Shown: positions 44,360 to 57,300, counted from the stretch's first letter. The stretch: DNA of 64,000 nucleotides from Tigriopus japonicus (GCA_010645155.1 CM021323.1:9640901-9704900), one strand, 5' to 3'. Notes: generated by a model from the sequence alone, not told the origin. Numbers and translations: made by a program.

Positions 44360-44415
44360 CAGGGCTTTCTGTTAAAGCATTTTGTTATTATTTTGGGACA
44401 TTTGATGGTGTAAGG

Positions 44416-44625
44416 CAGGGGTGTGCAAACTTATTTAGCAATGGGCCAAATTGGTCGGACCGTTGGCGCTCGCGGGCCACACCATCCAAAACTGCAAATA
44501 ATTTGTAGTATAACATTCTACAATAATCTACCTACGGCAACTGCGGGCCACAGTCTATTGAAAATGACAGATTCTCTCGCGGGCCACGCGAAATCAGCCC
44601 GCGGGCCAGAGTTTGCACTCCCCTG
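44416..44625. mobile_element. hAT-type MITE, 210 bp
   Basis: The ends CAGGGGTGTGCAAAC and (inverted) CAGGGGAGTGCAAAC are flanked by perfect 8-bp repeats GTGTAAGG (44408-44415 and 44626-44633). Internal GCGGGCCAC motifs occur on both strands. It is short and GC-rich, distinct from the AT-rich hAT elements nearby. Confidence 0.93.
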
Positions 44626-44633
44626 GTGTAAGG

Positions 44634-45612
44634 GATTTGCGGGATAGTTTGATACCCAAAATTAAGCAAGAAATAAGTGTGAGGTTTCTTTGTTGGTGTG
44701 AATAGCATTTCGAACGTTTTCATCAGAATTTGCCAAACTTTATTGTCATAGGGTTTCAAGCATGTCTACAGGAACTGGCAGCTCTGTTTCAAAGAAAAAC
44801 TTATTTTTATGGTATACCTATAATACGAGTAGACAACAAGTGAATGAAACATTCTGTTTCGGACGAGTATCGAGTATATTTGTTTCTCTCACATTTTACC
44901 ACATTGTAAAATAATCTGCGAAAATGAGTTAAACCTCTGTGTCATTGTTTCTTTTCTTGTCAAAAGTCATTGGGATGTGTGCGGATGGTATGTACTGAGG
45001 GGAGGAGGAGATTAGCAATTATAAATTCTTGGCGGCATGAGTAAGGAACAGGTCACTAACATTCATGGACAGTTTTGCTATTCAGCTTTCATGGCATATG
45101 TCTTCTCGCACCTTCTAATGAAGGTGAATCGTTCCGAGAGCAGCGAGCGAATGGCGGCAACAACAACAACAATAGGATTCATGGTCCGCAAATTCCGATG
45201 CCGCTCATTCACACAAAATTGCAAAAGAAACGAGCGAGCGAGCGAGCGAACTAACGGGTGAGCGCGCATTAATTTGGGCAAACTTGAGCATTTTTGAATG
45301 ATTATGTTTCAAGACATTCTTGGTTGGTTCAGGATCGGCCACACATGCTTTTCGGTTCACTGCCTCACGATGAAGATTTTAATTTCAGGGAATGAGTGAG
45401 GCTGTGGCTTGTCCCAAGATCAAGGGCAGGCTATTGGGATGGAACCTTGTGAAGGTGATTGGAAGTTGGAGATCGAGAAATGGAGAAAGTAAGACAAGAA
45501 TGAAGAAGAAATGAGAGTTCAATTGATTCGATGACGAATAACAAAAGGGAGAAAAAAGAGAAAAAGGGGCAAAAGGGACGAATAAGGAATAAGGGGGGTT
45601 GACTTTTCCGTT
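44634..45612. other. No gene; downstream side of troponin C
   Basis: Contains a short (GAGC)n run at about 45224-45250 and a (CAA)n run at about 45156-45170. It includes the 3' UTR of the minus-strand troponin C gene, whose polyA signal I could not place. Confidence 0.4.
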
Positions 45613-46131
45613 CTACTTGCTCATCATCATTTGACAAAACTCGTCAAAGTCCATGGTACCAGAACCGTCCTCATCGATTTCCTCAATGATACCATCGAGA
45701 TCGTCTGAGGTGAGGCGGGGATCCAATTCTGCGATAATTTCTCGAAGCTGACCGGTGGTGATGAAACCAGCACCGTCACGATCGTACACACGGAAGGCTT
45801 CCTTCAGTTCGGCCTTCATGGTTTCCTCATCGGGTTCTTCGACCAAGAACTTGGCACAGAGCTGGCAGAACTCTCCGAACTCGATCTCGCCGGAACCGTC
45901 CTCATCGATCTCCTCCAGGATCTCTTGGAGCTCCTCTTTGGAGGGTCGGAAGCCCATGGCTCGAAGAATGTCGTCCAGATCGTCGGAGCTGAGGAAATTC
46001 TGCTTCTTCACGTCGAAGAGGTTGAAGCACAGCTTCAGGACTTTGATCTCGTCGGCTTCCAAAGCGGTGGCCTCGGTGATCTCTTCGAAGTCAATGTCAG
46101 CAAAGGCGTTCTGATTGTCTTGTCCGGCCAT
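45613..46131 (-). CDS. TnC: Troponin C, 172 aa
   Basis: Calcium sensor of the thin filament in muscle, binding troponin I and T. Four EF-hands are visible. EF1 (D-V-K-K-Q-N-F-L-S-S-D-D) is degenerate. EF2 (D-E-D-G-S-G-E-I-E-F-G-E) is canonical. EF3 (D-R-D-G-A-G-F-I-T-T-G-Q) lacks the final acidic residue. EF4 (D-E-D-G-S-G-T-M-D-F-D-E) is canonical. Functional sites II and IV are the known arthropod pattern. I start at M-A-G-Q-D (46131) and not at 46197: the 22 extra codons follow an acceptor (TGTTTCAG) and look like 5' UTR. The coding part is one exon. A likely non-coding exon lies at about 46308-46388 on the minus strand (acceptor TTTCCAG, donor GTAG|GTGAGA). Calmodulin is excluded by the N-terminus and degenerate sites. 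Confidence 0.93.
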   Translation of the reverse strand: MAGQDNQNAFADIDFEEITEATALEADEIKVLKLCFNLFDVKKQNFLSSDDLDDILRAMGFRPSKEELQEILEEIDEDGSGEIEFGEFCQLCAKFLVEEPDEETMKAELKEAFRVYDRDGAGFITTGQLREIIAELDPRLTSDDLDGIIEEIDEDGSGTMDFDEFCQMMMSK

Positions 46132-47668
46132 GGTGTCTAATGAATTCTTCGGGGTACGAGGAGGATTGTGAGTGAGTTGCTTGAAGAGCTGAAACACAAA
46201 AACCAGGCCAAATGGTCAACCAGAAAGAGGATCCAAGCAAGCAAGGGAGGTTCGATGCAACAAGGTTGGCAAAGAAGTTGGAGGAGGAATTGGACCAAGT
46301 CTCACCTACAAGTTCTTCTTCAAAAATACGAGCTTGCTCACTAGAGACCTCTTAATAGCATTGACAAGCAAGAAGATCTTTCGCACCCTGGAAAGCAACT
46401 GACACACAATACAGCACAATCATGTATGGAACTAACGGCGGCGATGACCTGACCCGTGTGGAACATTCCACCTTTTGTCTTTGTGTCTGGCATGCAAGCA
46501 AGTACATTCAAGTTAGCTACCAAGGCAGGCAAGTAGCAGCTAGCAGGGGGTGGCCTCACTTAAGAACTCACATTCATGCCTCCTCCTCATTCTCCACCTA
46601 TACCTTTTTGCTCTCCTTGTGCCCCAAGGCTCACCTATATTGTATTCAAGACCTAAGAGGTCTCACAACAGCTACAAAATGAACCTTTGAGTCTTTGAGC
46701 AGGTTGGTGAACACTGTTGTGAATTGCAAGGTCTCTCTCGAGCCCTTCATTTATTGACTTGGTTCATAGCTAAGCTTCATTTATGTCTAGGCCCAATTGT
46801 ATGTGCATTTTTCCTGAAAACATTTAAAAGCACACCTGAAACAACTATAACGTATAACATCAGCTCTCAGTTGAACCCGGTGGAATATCCTGTTTTGGGC
46901 AGTGTCTTGGCACGACCTCAAGAAATGCATTGTTTGCTACTGTTTGCCCCCATTCTACTGGCCAATCCCCGATGACAATGTTGCTCTGAAGAGACATTTC
47001 TCAAACAATTGGGTCTTCTTAGGTCGACAAGAGGACCGATTCAAGGCAGCCAGTTACTGAGCTAGTCACACAGTCAGAAAGAGAGTACCTCCTGCACTAA
47101 GTCGGGAAGTTAGCTCCAGATGAAATGGGGATGAGGAGAGGACGCAAGGAGGCACTTCTGCATGATTTTCGGAGCTCTCGTTCTCCCTTGAAATTGAACC
47201 TGCAAACGAGCATAAAAAGAGCCGTCTTCAAAAAAATTCACGTGGATTTTTGAAGAAAAACATTGATACTGAAGATGAAGGAATTCTTTTCTGACCTGCC
47301 TGCCTCTGCCCAATCCGCATCGCGGGACAATGGCAAAATTTTAACCACGGTCCACATGAACTTGAAAGCTCATTGATTTTTTTGATAACAAGCAATATCC
47401 TTCAGCAGAGAATGAAGTGGAAGAGACAAAGACACGCTTATGAGAGACTCGAAGAAATCAAGCACTTGCAAAACTAGATGTGACCTCCGATGTTCGTACT
47501 AACCTCTCATAACCTTATATCCAGTTCCAAGATTTCCGTTGAAACAAAACGTCAGACCCCCAACATCACTTTACAGAGCGTGAATTTATGATTGATGGTA
47601 GTCTCACTCGAATTTTAAATTTGACTCCAAAAATCTCGTTCTTTTGAGCGTATGATTGTCACTTCAAG
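46132..47668. other. Divergent intergenic region between troponin C and the dehydrogenase
   Basis: Holds the 5' non-coding exon(s) of troponin C at its left end and the promoter of the plus-strand dehydrogenase at its right end. No further coding exon is supported. Confidence 0.5.
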
Positions 47669-50441
47669 ATGTGGTCCCAATCCATCCGAATGGGTTTCTC
47701 GTCAAGATCCTCCCCTAGATCCAGTGTCCTTTGGGCGAAACGCGCATTCTCCGGGGATGTCAAGAGCAAACGAATTGGATTAGTGGGCATGGGTCACGTC
47801 GGTAATTTGCATTCCCAATTCAGTCAAAGAGATAAAATTCAGGTCTTTATGATTTTATTGGCCCACGGCGACGTTTTAGAGCCTTGACATTTTCTGGGTG
47901 GGATGGAATTACAACAATTTTGAGTCAAGCACCTGGATCAAAGCGAGAAAAACGAATTGTCTTAGGCAGGTTTCTCTCTTTGCAGGGGACGCTGTGCTTC
48001 ACAATTTGCGACGAAATGGGTTCACTGTGAGCGCCATAAGTGACAAATTCATCGACAAGTGCAAGGGACGGTTCCCATCGGAGATTCCAGTCATGAAAAC
48101 CTCTCGAGAAGTGGCTGAAAATTCGGATATCGTCGTCACCGGACTGCCCAAACCTCCAGATGTGAAGGATTGTTTTGAGGGTCCGGATGGCCTCCTGGCG
48201 GGTTTGAGCAAGAACTCGGTTTGGATCGACCACTCAACCACCGATTACGGCCAGAATTTGGCCTTTGACGAGGCTGTGAAGGAGAAAGGAGCTCATTTAC
48301 TCGAGGCTCCCATCACCGGTGGTTTGGACGCCCTAAAGCGAGGTCAAATGGCCGTGTGGGTAGCGGGCGAGAAGGAGGTCTACACCTATACAAAACCGGT
48401 CTTTGATGCCAGTTACTCGACTGTGATGTACACGGGAGGCATTGGAACGGCCATGATTCCGAAAGTGGTCTCCAACATGCTTTGTTGCGTCCAGGTGGTG
48501 GCCATGGGAGAAATGCTCATGCTGGGTAACGTTGACGTGTTTCTGAATTGTTGGGAAAGCTGGACAAAAATGTTGCGATTGCAAGTTATAGTCGCTTTTT
48601 TGCGCTGGGTCTTAACGGCTGGAGCCGGAGTTTAAAAAGCAATTTCGGTCCCATTTCTCAGCTCTACAAATAATGCCTGTCCCCACTGAAAGTGTTGGAA
48701 TTGTTTGATAGACAAACAGTACAGGAGAGTGGGATTCAATTCGAGATCAATCCAATGTCTGGAGATAAACTATGCTAGTTTTTTTAAAAAACAATGAGTG
48801 AGCAAAAAGGTAGTGTCTAGGTCTGAGATTGTCTGAAAAAAAAAAACAATTGAGTCAACAATTCCTTCTCAACAATAAATGCAAGCTTGCATAAAGCTTT
48901 TTACATTTTTTACCTTATTTATGATGAAAGGTGCCGGAATTTTTTGTGCAAATTTTCACTCAACCGACGCAATGAAATTGGGAACAGTGACGTGAGGTAT
49001 ATAAATGACGAATCTATTCCATGGGTAGAATTTGCAATTTTTGCCACGACTAAGCATAATTTTTCACCAAAGATAAAAAAAAAATCTTCAAAACGCTCTA
49101 ATACACGAATTTTATGTCTATGGTGCGGAACATAAAATTCTACGAGTATTTTTTGTGATTGCAACACTGAATCCGGGAAACGCACTGAAAACTTTTAATT
49201 ATCCGTCAAAGAAGCATAAATTCAACACTGTTGATTGATGAGCACATTTAGCATCTTTTATTTCTTTTATACCCACTGAATTGGCCCCTCGAATCTATTT
49301 GCCCTACATCTTTATTTTTATTTTAACCTGAAACCATTTCTTTATAGGTTGATAGACCAAACCAAATTGTATGTTGCTGATTTTTTTTCTCAAAACCACT
49401 TGTATTGGTCCACCAAAACTTTAACTGTATCGTGCTTCGGTTTCGATGAAACTCAACTTTAACATGAAAATTAACGCAACCTTTGGCGGAGTTTCGCGAG
49501 TAAAGTGTTTATTTCCTCAACTTGAGCATTTCAACGAATGAAAAACGGAATACTTCTTGCGAGTGCAGGCAGCATTTTCCTGTCATGAAAACATTTCAAA
49601 ATATCTGATAATATCTCACGAACAATTTTAGCAAAGGCTTGTGAAGCTTAGCACTAAGATAAAGCTTTAAAACATGTTGAATTATTCGCAATTCCAAAAT
49701 CGAGATAAACTAAACTTCAGCTTTTTTAGCGTTGGGAAAACATGACATTTTCTGCTTTTTCTCCAAGCTAATACTGTTAATTTTGGAAGTCGTACTGCGT
49801 ATAAACGCAATTTTAAACACACTATTATTTTTTTTCGTAGCAAAGCGATCAGGGTTGGACCTGAAAACATTTTGGCACGCTATTCGAGCCTCGGCTGGAA
49901 ATAGCTTTTTATGGGAAACAGCTGGACCCAACATTTTCCGAGGAGACTATCACGAATCGTTTGCTCTGGAACTCCAAGTGAAGGACATTCAGCTCTGTTA
50001 CGACATGGCCAAGAAAGCTAAGGTTAGTTAGATTTCATTCATTCATTCTCTACCCTTCAATTGTCAACGAGTGACGCATCCTCACATATTTGCATGACCA
50101 TCAGAAAATCTCTTTTCATCAGCTATTCAAGCGCGTAACTCGGGAGGACCTGCAATAATAATTACTCAGCCCCTTCATTAAACTGTATTATGTAGGTTCC
50201 CACGGAGTTGATTGGGGCTATGCATCAAATCTACAATCGGGCCCTGTATCAATTGGGCCCAGATGTTGGATGTTACGCTCCTCCTCGACTTTTGGAAGAG
50301 GCGCTCAAAGAAGATCTACGGGCTCCAGGGTTCGAGAAATGGACATATGACATTGAGAATGTCGAAGGAGCCTTACATATCCGCCATAAAGGAGTGGACC
50401 TCAAGATGGACGAATCTGAAAAGCAAACCACCAAGGTCTGA
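47669..50441 (+). CDS. 3-hydroxyisobutyrate dehydrogenase-like enzyme, mitochondrial, 366 aa
   Basis: Exons 47669-47801, 47986-48525, 49841-50022 and 50196-50441 join in frame with GT-AG introns. The N-terminus (M-W-S-Q-S-I-R-M-G-F-S-S-R-S-S-P) is Ser/Arg-rich and acid-free, like a mitochondrial presequence. Then comes the NAD(P)-binding glycine loop (I-G-L-V-G-M-G-H-V-G-D-A-V), the substrate-binding D-H-S-T-T-D and A-P-I-T-G-G blocks, and the catalytic Lys in I-P-K-V-V-S-N-M. The family oxidises 3-hydroxyisobutyrate or similar beta-hydroxyacids, in valine breakdown. Differences from the textbook enzyme include H-V in place of N-M in the glycine loop and a C-terminal tail of about 60 residues ending E-K-Q-T-T-K-V. 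The substrate may therefore not be 3-hydroxyisobutyrate. Divergent from troponin C. Confidence 0.85.
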
Positions 50442-52722
50442 GTCATTCGATTGGGTGCAAACCATGATTGTTCGTGTGAAATTTCACTAGGGAGTGAAAG
50501 CGAAGTAGGAAATTCACACGTCAATTTAACCAAGTTTTTTTGTGACACTGAGGAATATTTACTCAAGACGTACCGGATGGTTGCATTTATGAGCTTTGGA
50601 AGCTTGAAAATAAAATGGGTGTTCAAACGAGAATGGGCGTATGTATTCGCGTCAAACTTTTTTGTACGAGTGAAACTATTGAGTGTCTCATCATAACGAC
50701 GCCGAGAATTGACCAAAGTCAGCCCATCTGAGACTGACAAGGTTTAAGAAGCTTGTACTGTATTTCTCAAAAAAGGGGGCGTTCGTTTCTGGGGGATGAA
50801 AGGCATTATTGTGCAAGAGATGAGATCAAATTGCTGACTAATACATGAGTAGGGCAGTGTATACTGTACAAAACATACACGTATACCACAAGAAACCCTA
50901 ATGAACGTGTTTTCCCAGATAACGGGAAGGCATTATGTAAAGGTTTCTTCTTATGTCTGATCGTCTGACGATCAAATAAGAGCGGACTACTTTACAGGGT
51001 TGTTGTAATTTATAGTTCCCAAAACTTTGATGAATGATGACAAATTGCGCTAAAAGAAGACAATATAGTTAACTTAAGGTCAGTATAACTTTAAAAATAC
51101 AGGTGTTTACCCAACTCTGTTTTTGTGAAATTCTGAATTTCGACAAATTAGTCCTTCTAATTGGCGCTCAAAGGAAGCGCCAATTTTTTTGATAATACAT
51201 TGCGTACTTTGAGCAAGGGAGCTGTTTTGAATACAAAATCTTAGTTTTATAACGGGTGAATCAACTTCATTAATACTTTGCCTGAGTATACCTAAAAGTG
51301 TTTTCTTCAAATGATTTTACTACAATGTAATCACAAATATTATTTGTCACGAATGATTTCGTAAGGGACTATAATTCGTGACAATCCAGAAAGTCAATTT
51401 TCCACCTAACTATTTAACGAGCACGAATGATTTCGGAAGTTGTTCAGACGAGTGTCTGCTGAATTTTGATACGAAATCGAACCCATCTTAACCATGTTGA
51501 GACAACCAATGCCTCAGGAAGTCCCTATGTAATACCTCGTTCCATGATTTTTGAGATTCTGTCGTTAAAGACAGGTTCGTAAAATTAGGGAGACCTAAAC
51601 TGTATGACACTTGAAGATATTCTTGGTAAAACATAAGTTTGGACACTAGGTGTGTTGTTTTGAAAATATTACCAAACCGTTTGCATCGCTGCGTATTGAT
51701 AATTAGTCCAATCTTTGAGTGCCATGTATGAATAGTTCAAGTTAACTACCCCATTTGTGAAGAAGAAAAAAAGAGGAAAAAATGAAAGTATGTGACGAAA
51801 TGCACGAATTCCTAAGCAAAACTTTGACTAATTTGTGTTGGTCAAAGATACCGATCTATGCACAAGCGTCTTTCGGAGTCTTTGATTAGGAAGAATAGAC
51901 TTACCCCCCACAATTTTCACCTAGGTCAACTTGTTTACCCTTGGAAGCTTATCTTAAGACATCTAGAAAATGAATGCTTCCCAGAAATGTTTCCTGTCCA
52001 TCTCGGGTTTAGAATTCTACTGCGATCTGCTTCTAATTTAGATGCGTTTTTGTACTGAGCAATACTTTCTCCATGACTTGACTCCTCAACGCATCCTGGT
52101 CGAAATTGCATATCTCATTCATATGGATGAACTTGCAATTTCTAATTTCCATAGTGCACACTTAAAATTCTATTGCATGCTTCAAGGATGTTTTAGACAA
52201 AGACACGAGGTAGGGTCTACTTTCATGAAATGTTGTCATTTTGACCTGGGACAAGATGGTAAATTGAGAAAAGTGCATTTCCCACAGAAAAGAAGCTAAT
52301 CCTCGTTTAAGCAGTGATTGCCAAAATACTCGCGCTCTTTCCTCGGTCTCATGCGAAAACTCATATTTTTGTTTGCCGATGTCCATGACTCGTAATTTTG
52401 CTTGACCAGGAACGGGAAAAATGTCCAAAATTACACTGCACTTCCTTTTATAAAGCTAACAAAGACATTAAGAGTTCGTATATGGTGCCACAGACACTCT
52501 GAAAATCAAGGGGAGATTGGGCGAAAAAGGTGCTTCACTGTTGAGCTCCTTTGAAAAAAGTTTTACCCAAAGTAAGAGACTTGAGACTCGAGAGTTTCTT
52601 TAGTTTCCAATCAGCAATCATATTGGCAGGATTCGTACCGAAACTTTCAGTTTCTTTGTGGCGTTCGACGTGGTCAGATCATCTGACTCATCCATCTGGT
52701 CTTCACGACGTCATTTTTCGCA
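50442..52722. other. No gene seen
   Basis: 2.3 kb without a supportable exon. 52450-52722 is the presumed promoter side of the secreted-protein gene and contains CCAATCAG at about 52599; no TATA box. Confidence 0.45.
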
Positions 52723-54302
52723 ATGTCACTAAAAGTGATGTTGATCACTTTGGTTTCCTTAGCTACTCTGCCAATTGTTTTGGGGCAATTGAGGCCTATG
52801 AATATTCCCCAAAACTCAACTTCAGGTAATAACCATTGATAGTTTGAATCTAAAGGCAGCATTCGTTATACCATTTTATAAAAATGAATGGAGAACCAGG
52901 AACTAAGTGTTTTGGGTCTTCGGTACAAGACAGTGAACTTATTTATAGGCTGTCCTGAGCTCTCTTCGACAGAGGTCATCGCCATCTTGGATTCTGAAAT
53001 CGAGCTCATCAAGCGAGAGATTCCAAGACGCATCCAAATGGCCTCAAGAGCGGTTACCAATGAAATTGAGTATCAGAACTTGTTCTTATGGGCAGCAGCC
53101 ATCACCCAAACAGCGGGCAGAATCTTCCGACAAGCCTCTCGAAGTTTTGGTGTTACCCAACTCACCTACCCACTTCTTCTAAGTGCTATCAGAAGAGCCT
53201 TTTCAGGTGGAACCTATGCTGCTAATCGTATTTTGGGCCTTGAAGATTCTCGGAGAACTTGCGGTCAAGGCGATTTCGGTAGGACCATAAGCCAATATTC
53301 ATATTTGTGGAACGTGGATCAACTAATACAAAACCAGTCCATTGAGGAGGTTTGGCGAAACCCTGACTACCTCAAGTTTAAGAACGTGGAATTTGGCGAG
53401 ACTCTCAAGAACGAACTTAGTTGTGTTATCCGAAGTGGAATCAACGAGAGTGCCAATCTAGTTCAAACCATCGATTTCTTAGTACAAGTCATGAATCTTC
53501 GATTGGACGAAACCAAATCATTGCTAAGTGAACGTAGTCGTCTTCCCAAATAAATCACCATTAAGTACAACTTGCCCATTGCCAGATTTTCAAGTAAGAT
53601 CTCCCATTCTCCATCTCTTTTCCAGTGAGGACTCTCCAAAAACTGTACCAACGACAATCAGCTTTAGAAGAGGCTTTGACGATTATCGATGCACACTTGC
53701 AAGGTCTGGTTGGAGGCTTGCCCAAAAAGGTAGCTGATACTCGAGATGCCATCATTATCGAGAGGGATGAAGCCAATCTCAAGCGAGTGGGCGTGGCCTC
53801 AACCATTTCGACTGGTGTTTTCCTACAAGAGGTCGGAGGAAACTTGGCAGATCAAGAATTCACCATTGGAGACCTCTTCTTTCGAGCTGGGCAATCTGTA
53901 GCTGTTGCTTCGTATGCTAGCTCAAGATTGCACGCTATCAAGGAGATTGACCTCCAATGTGGTCTCCCTGACATGCATCGGGTTCTCAAGTCTTTTGAGA
54001 TTCTCTTGGGCCTAAAGGAAACATATGAGACTTATGTAGGAACAGCTGCTTTGACTGAAGATCCCATGACCTATTTGCCCGAGGATGTTCAACCAAGAGC
54101 TTTGGAATTTACCGCCTCATATTTCCGAGTGGAACTTAAAGAGGCTCTTGGATGTCTATTGCTAGAAGGTGGAACAAGTCGTGGACTCGAACTTTTGATC
54201 AATGACATTGAAAGCGTAATGTTGCGGAGGTTAAGTCTTACTGAGAACTGGTTAGATACCTTGGTAGATATTCGTGAAACGATCAATAAACAGACTTTCT
54301 AG
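52723..54302 (+). CDS. Secreted alpha-helical protein of unknown function, 454 aa
   Basis: Three exons: 52723-52825, 52949-53533 and 53626-54302, joined in phase 1 at both introns (122 and 92 bp). Exon 1 encodes a signal peptide (M-S-L-K-V-M-L-I-T-L-V-S-L-A-T-L-P-I-V-L), a short linker and an N-S-T glycosylation sequon. The joined exon 2/3 region reads S-L-L-S-E-L-R-T-L-Q-K-L-Y-Q-R-Q, an uninterrupted amphipathic helix that supports the splice. The mature protein is mostly helical, with long stretches rich in Leu, Glu and Arg, five cysteines that I can see, and no membrane anchor. I recognise no domain. The acceptor of exon 2 (TTTATAG) and the upstream ATG choice are inferred. The reading that starts at 52888 would lack any signal peptide and begins inside the intron. 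Stop codons of this gene and the next lie 48 bp apart, tail to tail. Confidence 0.7.
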
Positions 54303-54349
54303 TTCGATGAGTATTTGTTTCCTAAAACTGGTAGTATCACATGGTTTGT

Positions 54350-57300
54350 TCAAGGTGTCATAGCATCTTTTACGTAACTATTTTCTTCTGCAGTAGTGTT
54401 CCACACCACCTTTTTGTTTAAGAGCCATCTTTGAGTGGATTCTTCCGTGAGATTTTCCTCACAAGATCTGAGGATTGGAACTTGAACTGGTTTGATCACA
54501 TCTTGAGCTAGATTAGCTAGGTAGCCTAAGATTGAGCTCTTGGCGTTATCAGGAACGGTGGAAGGAGCTTCGAAGGCCAAACAAAGGCCACTGGCAGAAT
54601 GTTTCAATTGATGTGCGGTTTCATCATCGTGCTTCAAATGCTCAAGGTTCCATTTTTGTTGTTGGGAACCGTTGCAGGTGACCAAAGTGACATTGGCAAA
54701 GCCATTTTCGACCTTCTTGCCGGATTGTAGACATCGTGTTCCACTTCTCAATTCCTTGTTGGCACTTATGAGGATGGTTTGATAACCCCCTAAACCATGA
54801 CACTGTCTCATTCCTGGAGATCCATAAGTACTCATTCCATCCAGACATAAAGCGCTTTTAGGATGTTCAACCTAAGCAAAAATTGTATTCTAAAACGAGG
54901 GTGTACGCGGCAAAGAAAATCCTTAATTCTTACCTGTCCCAAGTAGAGTTCTCCCCTTGGAAATCCAGATTCGGGATAGACATATTCCAGGAACCAATCA
55001 AAACTGTGACATTGTAAATCTTGAACAAGTTTACGGCGCTCTGAGACGTCTCCAAAGTCAATGCTTTTGGCATCTAGAAGTTGAATTGATTTCTAAACAC
55101 CCGTACTCAATCTCACATTACTTAGAAATCCTTTCGGGCCTTACGTGGGTTTTCAAAATAATAAAACCGCTTGTAGTCATCCAACCACACTTCAGCAAAT
55201 CTGGCTGTATTGATTACTGCAATGTCCATCTTGGCTGTCAGACCTCCAGGAATGCTATGGGGGGTGGTAGAGCGGTAAACGTGACCAATATGGGAACATG
55301 GAACCTTTAGAAGGGAGCCTCCACATCGCCAAATTCTAACGGACATTTCCACATTTTCACCGCCCCAAATCTTCATTTGATTGTCATAGGAGCCACTAGC
55401 ATAGAAATAGTCTCGATCTATCGCAAATGCACATCCTGAAAATAAAAATCAACGGCCCAACTAAAAAAAATGTGCTTGTAACTTTCAATCGAAGAATGGC
55501 TAATCTAGAAATCTGGTGATGTATCTTTACGAGAAAAGTCATAGGCTTTGCCCTAAAATGCAATTGCGCCACTTCGCTACATCAATAGCCAGACTAGTAA
55601 GCAAAAATTGGGGCGCCCTTGCATCACGTAATGAGTAAAGGTACAAATTTCTGTCCAATAAAATATGCCTTTTGGGCCCAAAAAATGGCAAATAAACACG
55701 TCCAAAATGGCAAATAACCAAATAAATGATAAAAAGATACAAAAAAATGCCAAAAATAAGGCAAAGCTGAACACTAAAGTCGAGAAATGAGCATAAAATT
55801 TACTAAAGTTAAAATGGAAACATTTGGACTTGGAAAATGTCAGTTTGAACCAATTATTATTGATTTTAGCATCACTTGTGGTAAGATTTAGACCTAATTG
55901 ACAGGATGTGGTTTTTATTGCCACTCTCACCTGTGTCAATTTGTTCTTGGTGGAAATATTTCTTTCTGGTGTCATTATGTTATCTTTCGGAGAAATAATG
56001 TTGTCAAGATTGATTTTATTGTCAAGACTTATTTTCGTTCAAGATTGTCAATGATTGTGTCCAATGATGTGACCAACCCGATCTGTCGACACACTTCTTT
56101 GCATCTTTGGTCAAAAATATCTTTTCTTATTTTTTTTTTGCCCAAGAAGACCATTTTTGCATTTACTTATTTTTTGTAAAATAACCCCCCCCCCAAAAAA
56201 AAGTTGCATTGCCCTAAACAAATAATTCACGGATTATTTGCCAAAAAAGACAATCCTTGCAATTATTTGGCCACAATTAACATATTTGCATTTATTTGCC
56301 CAAAAAATGAAAAATGTCACTTAAACTTTAGAAGCTGGCAAATAACAACTAAGCATGTTTTGGGGTATATTGCCTGAAATATGCACCCCTCGTGATAAGA
56401 GCTTAAAGTTATGGAGTTAAATGAGAAATCAAATTTCTGAGCAAAAAGTGTAGTTGGACCTTTTTTAAATCGGAAGTGCCAAAAGTAGTCTGAAAATATG
56501 CCATTGTTCTCATGAAAAGATACAGCTCCTTTTACTTGAGCCCTATTCTCCCACTTCGGACCGCTCGTTGCGTTGCAAGATTTTTTGTCCTTTTAGCTAC
56601 ATTTTCTCTCCCGGTACTTTCTTTTCAGCCGTAAATCATGGTAAAATGTGTTAAGAAAAGCACATCAAAGGTTATTCCTTCTGTTTCAATAATCCAACCA
56701 AAAGTTGAGTAATATTACAAAAAGAAATTTGTATCTGGGTTCGCTCTGCTTGGTATAGGTATTATTAGTTTTTAGATACTTATGGACCCGCGTCGATGAT
56801 CTATTTGACACATCTCCAAATTCCACCTATTTTGGAATAAGCGCCTATTCTTACTCTCGCCAAGGATTAAAAAGCATTTAAATTTGGAAATGAAACTAAG
56901 GCTAGGCAAATAGCAGAGCAAACATATTCGACGGAACTTAAAAAATCCAATTTTCAAAACCTAAAAAGCGCTTACCGATCATGGTTGGGGTAGGGAATGC
57001 GTCTGTTTCGACTTGCCCTGGATACATTGGTCTAGGATCCAGCCAGAAATGCAATAACTTCCAATCCAACCCGCCAACACTCCCATCTGTATCCAAGGGA
57101 TCGTATTGAAATGTATCATCGCTTATCTCATCCACCACGGGCATCACCACTCGAGTCCGATCGTCAGCGATTTCCGCCAAAAGTGGCGTGAGCCAACCAA
57201 TGGTTACTTCAACATGGGCGTCTAGAAAAACCATGACCGAGCCTTGAGCAGCCTTTGCTCCCAAAAGTCGGGCGCGAATGAGACCTTCACGTTTTGACGC

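Noticed and set aside
45755..46140. Plus-strand frames opposite troponin C
   Set aside because: They are shadows of the conserved EF-hand coding sequence.
46131..46197. Longer troponin C start at 46197
   Set aside because: The 22 extra codons follow a splice acceptor, are unlike any troponin C N-terminus and read as 5' UTR.
52551..52829. 92-codon plus-strand frame before the secreted-protein gene
   Set aside because: A different frame in the same place gives a signal peptide that splices in phase to the next exon; the longer frame does not.
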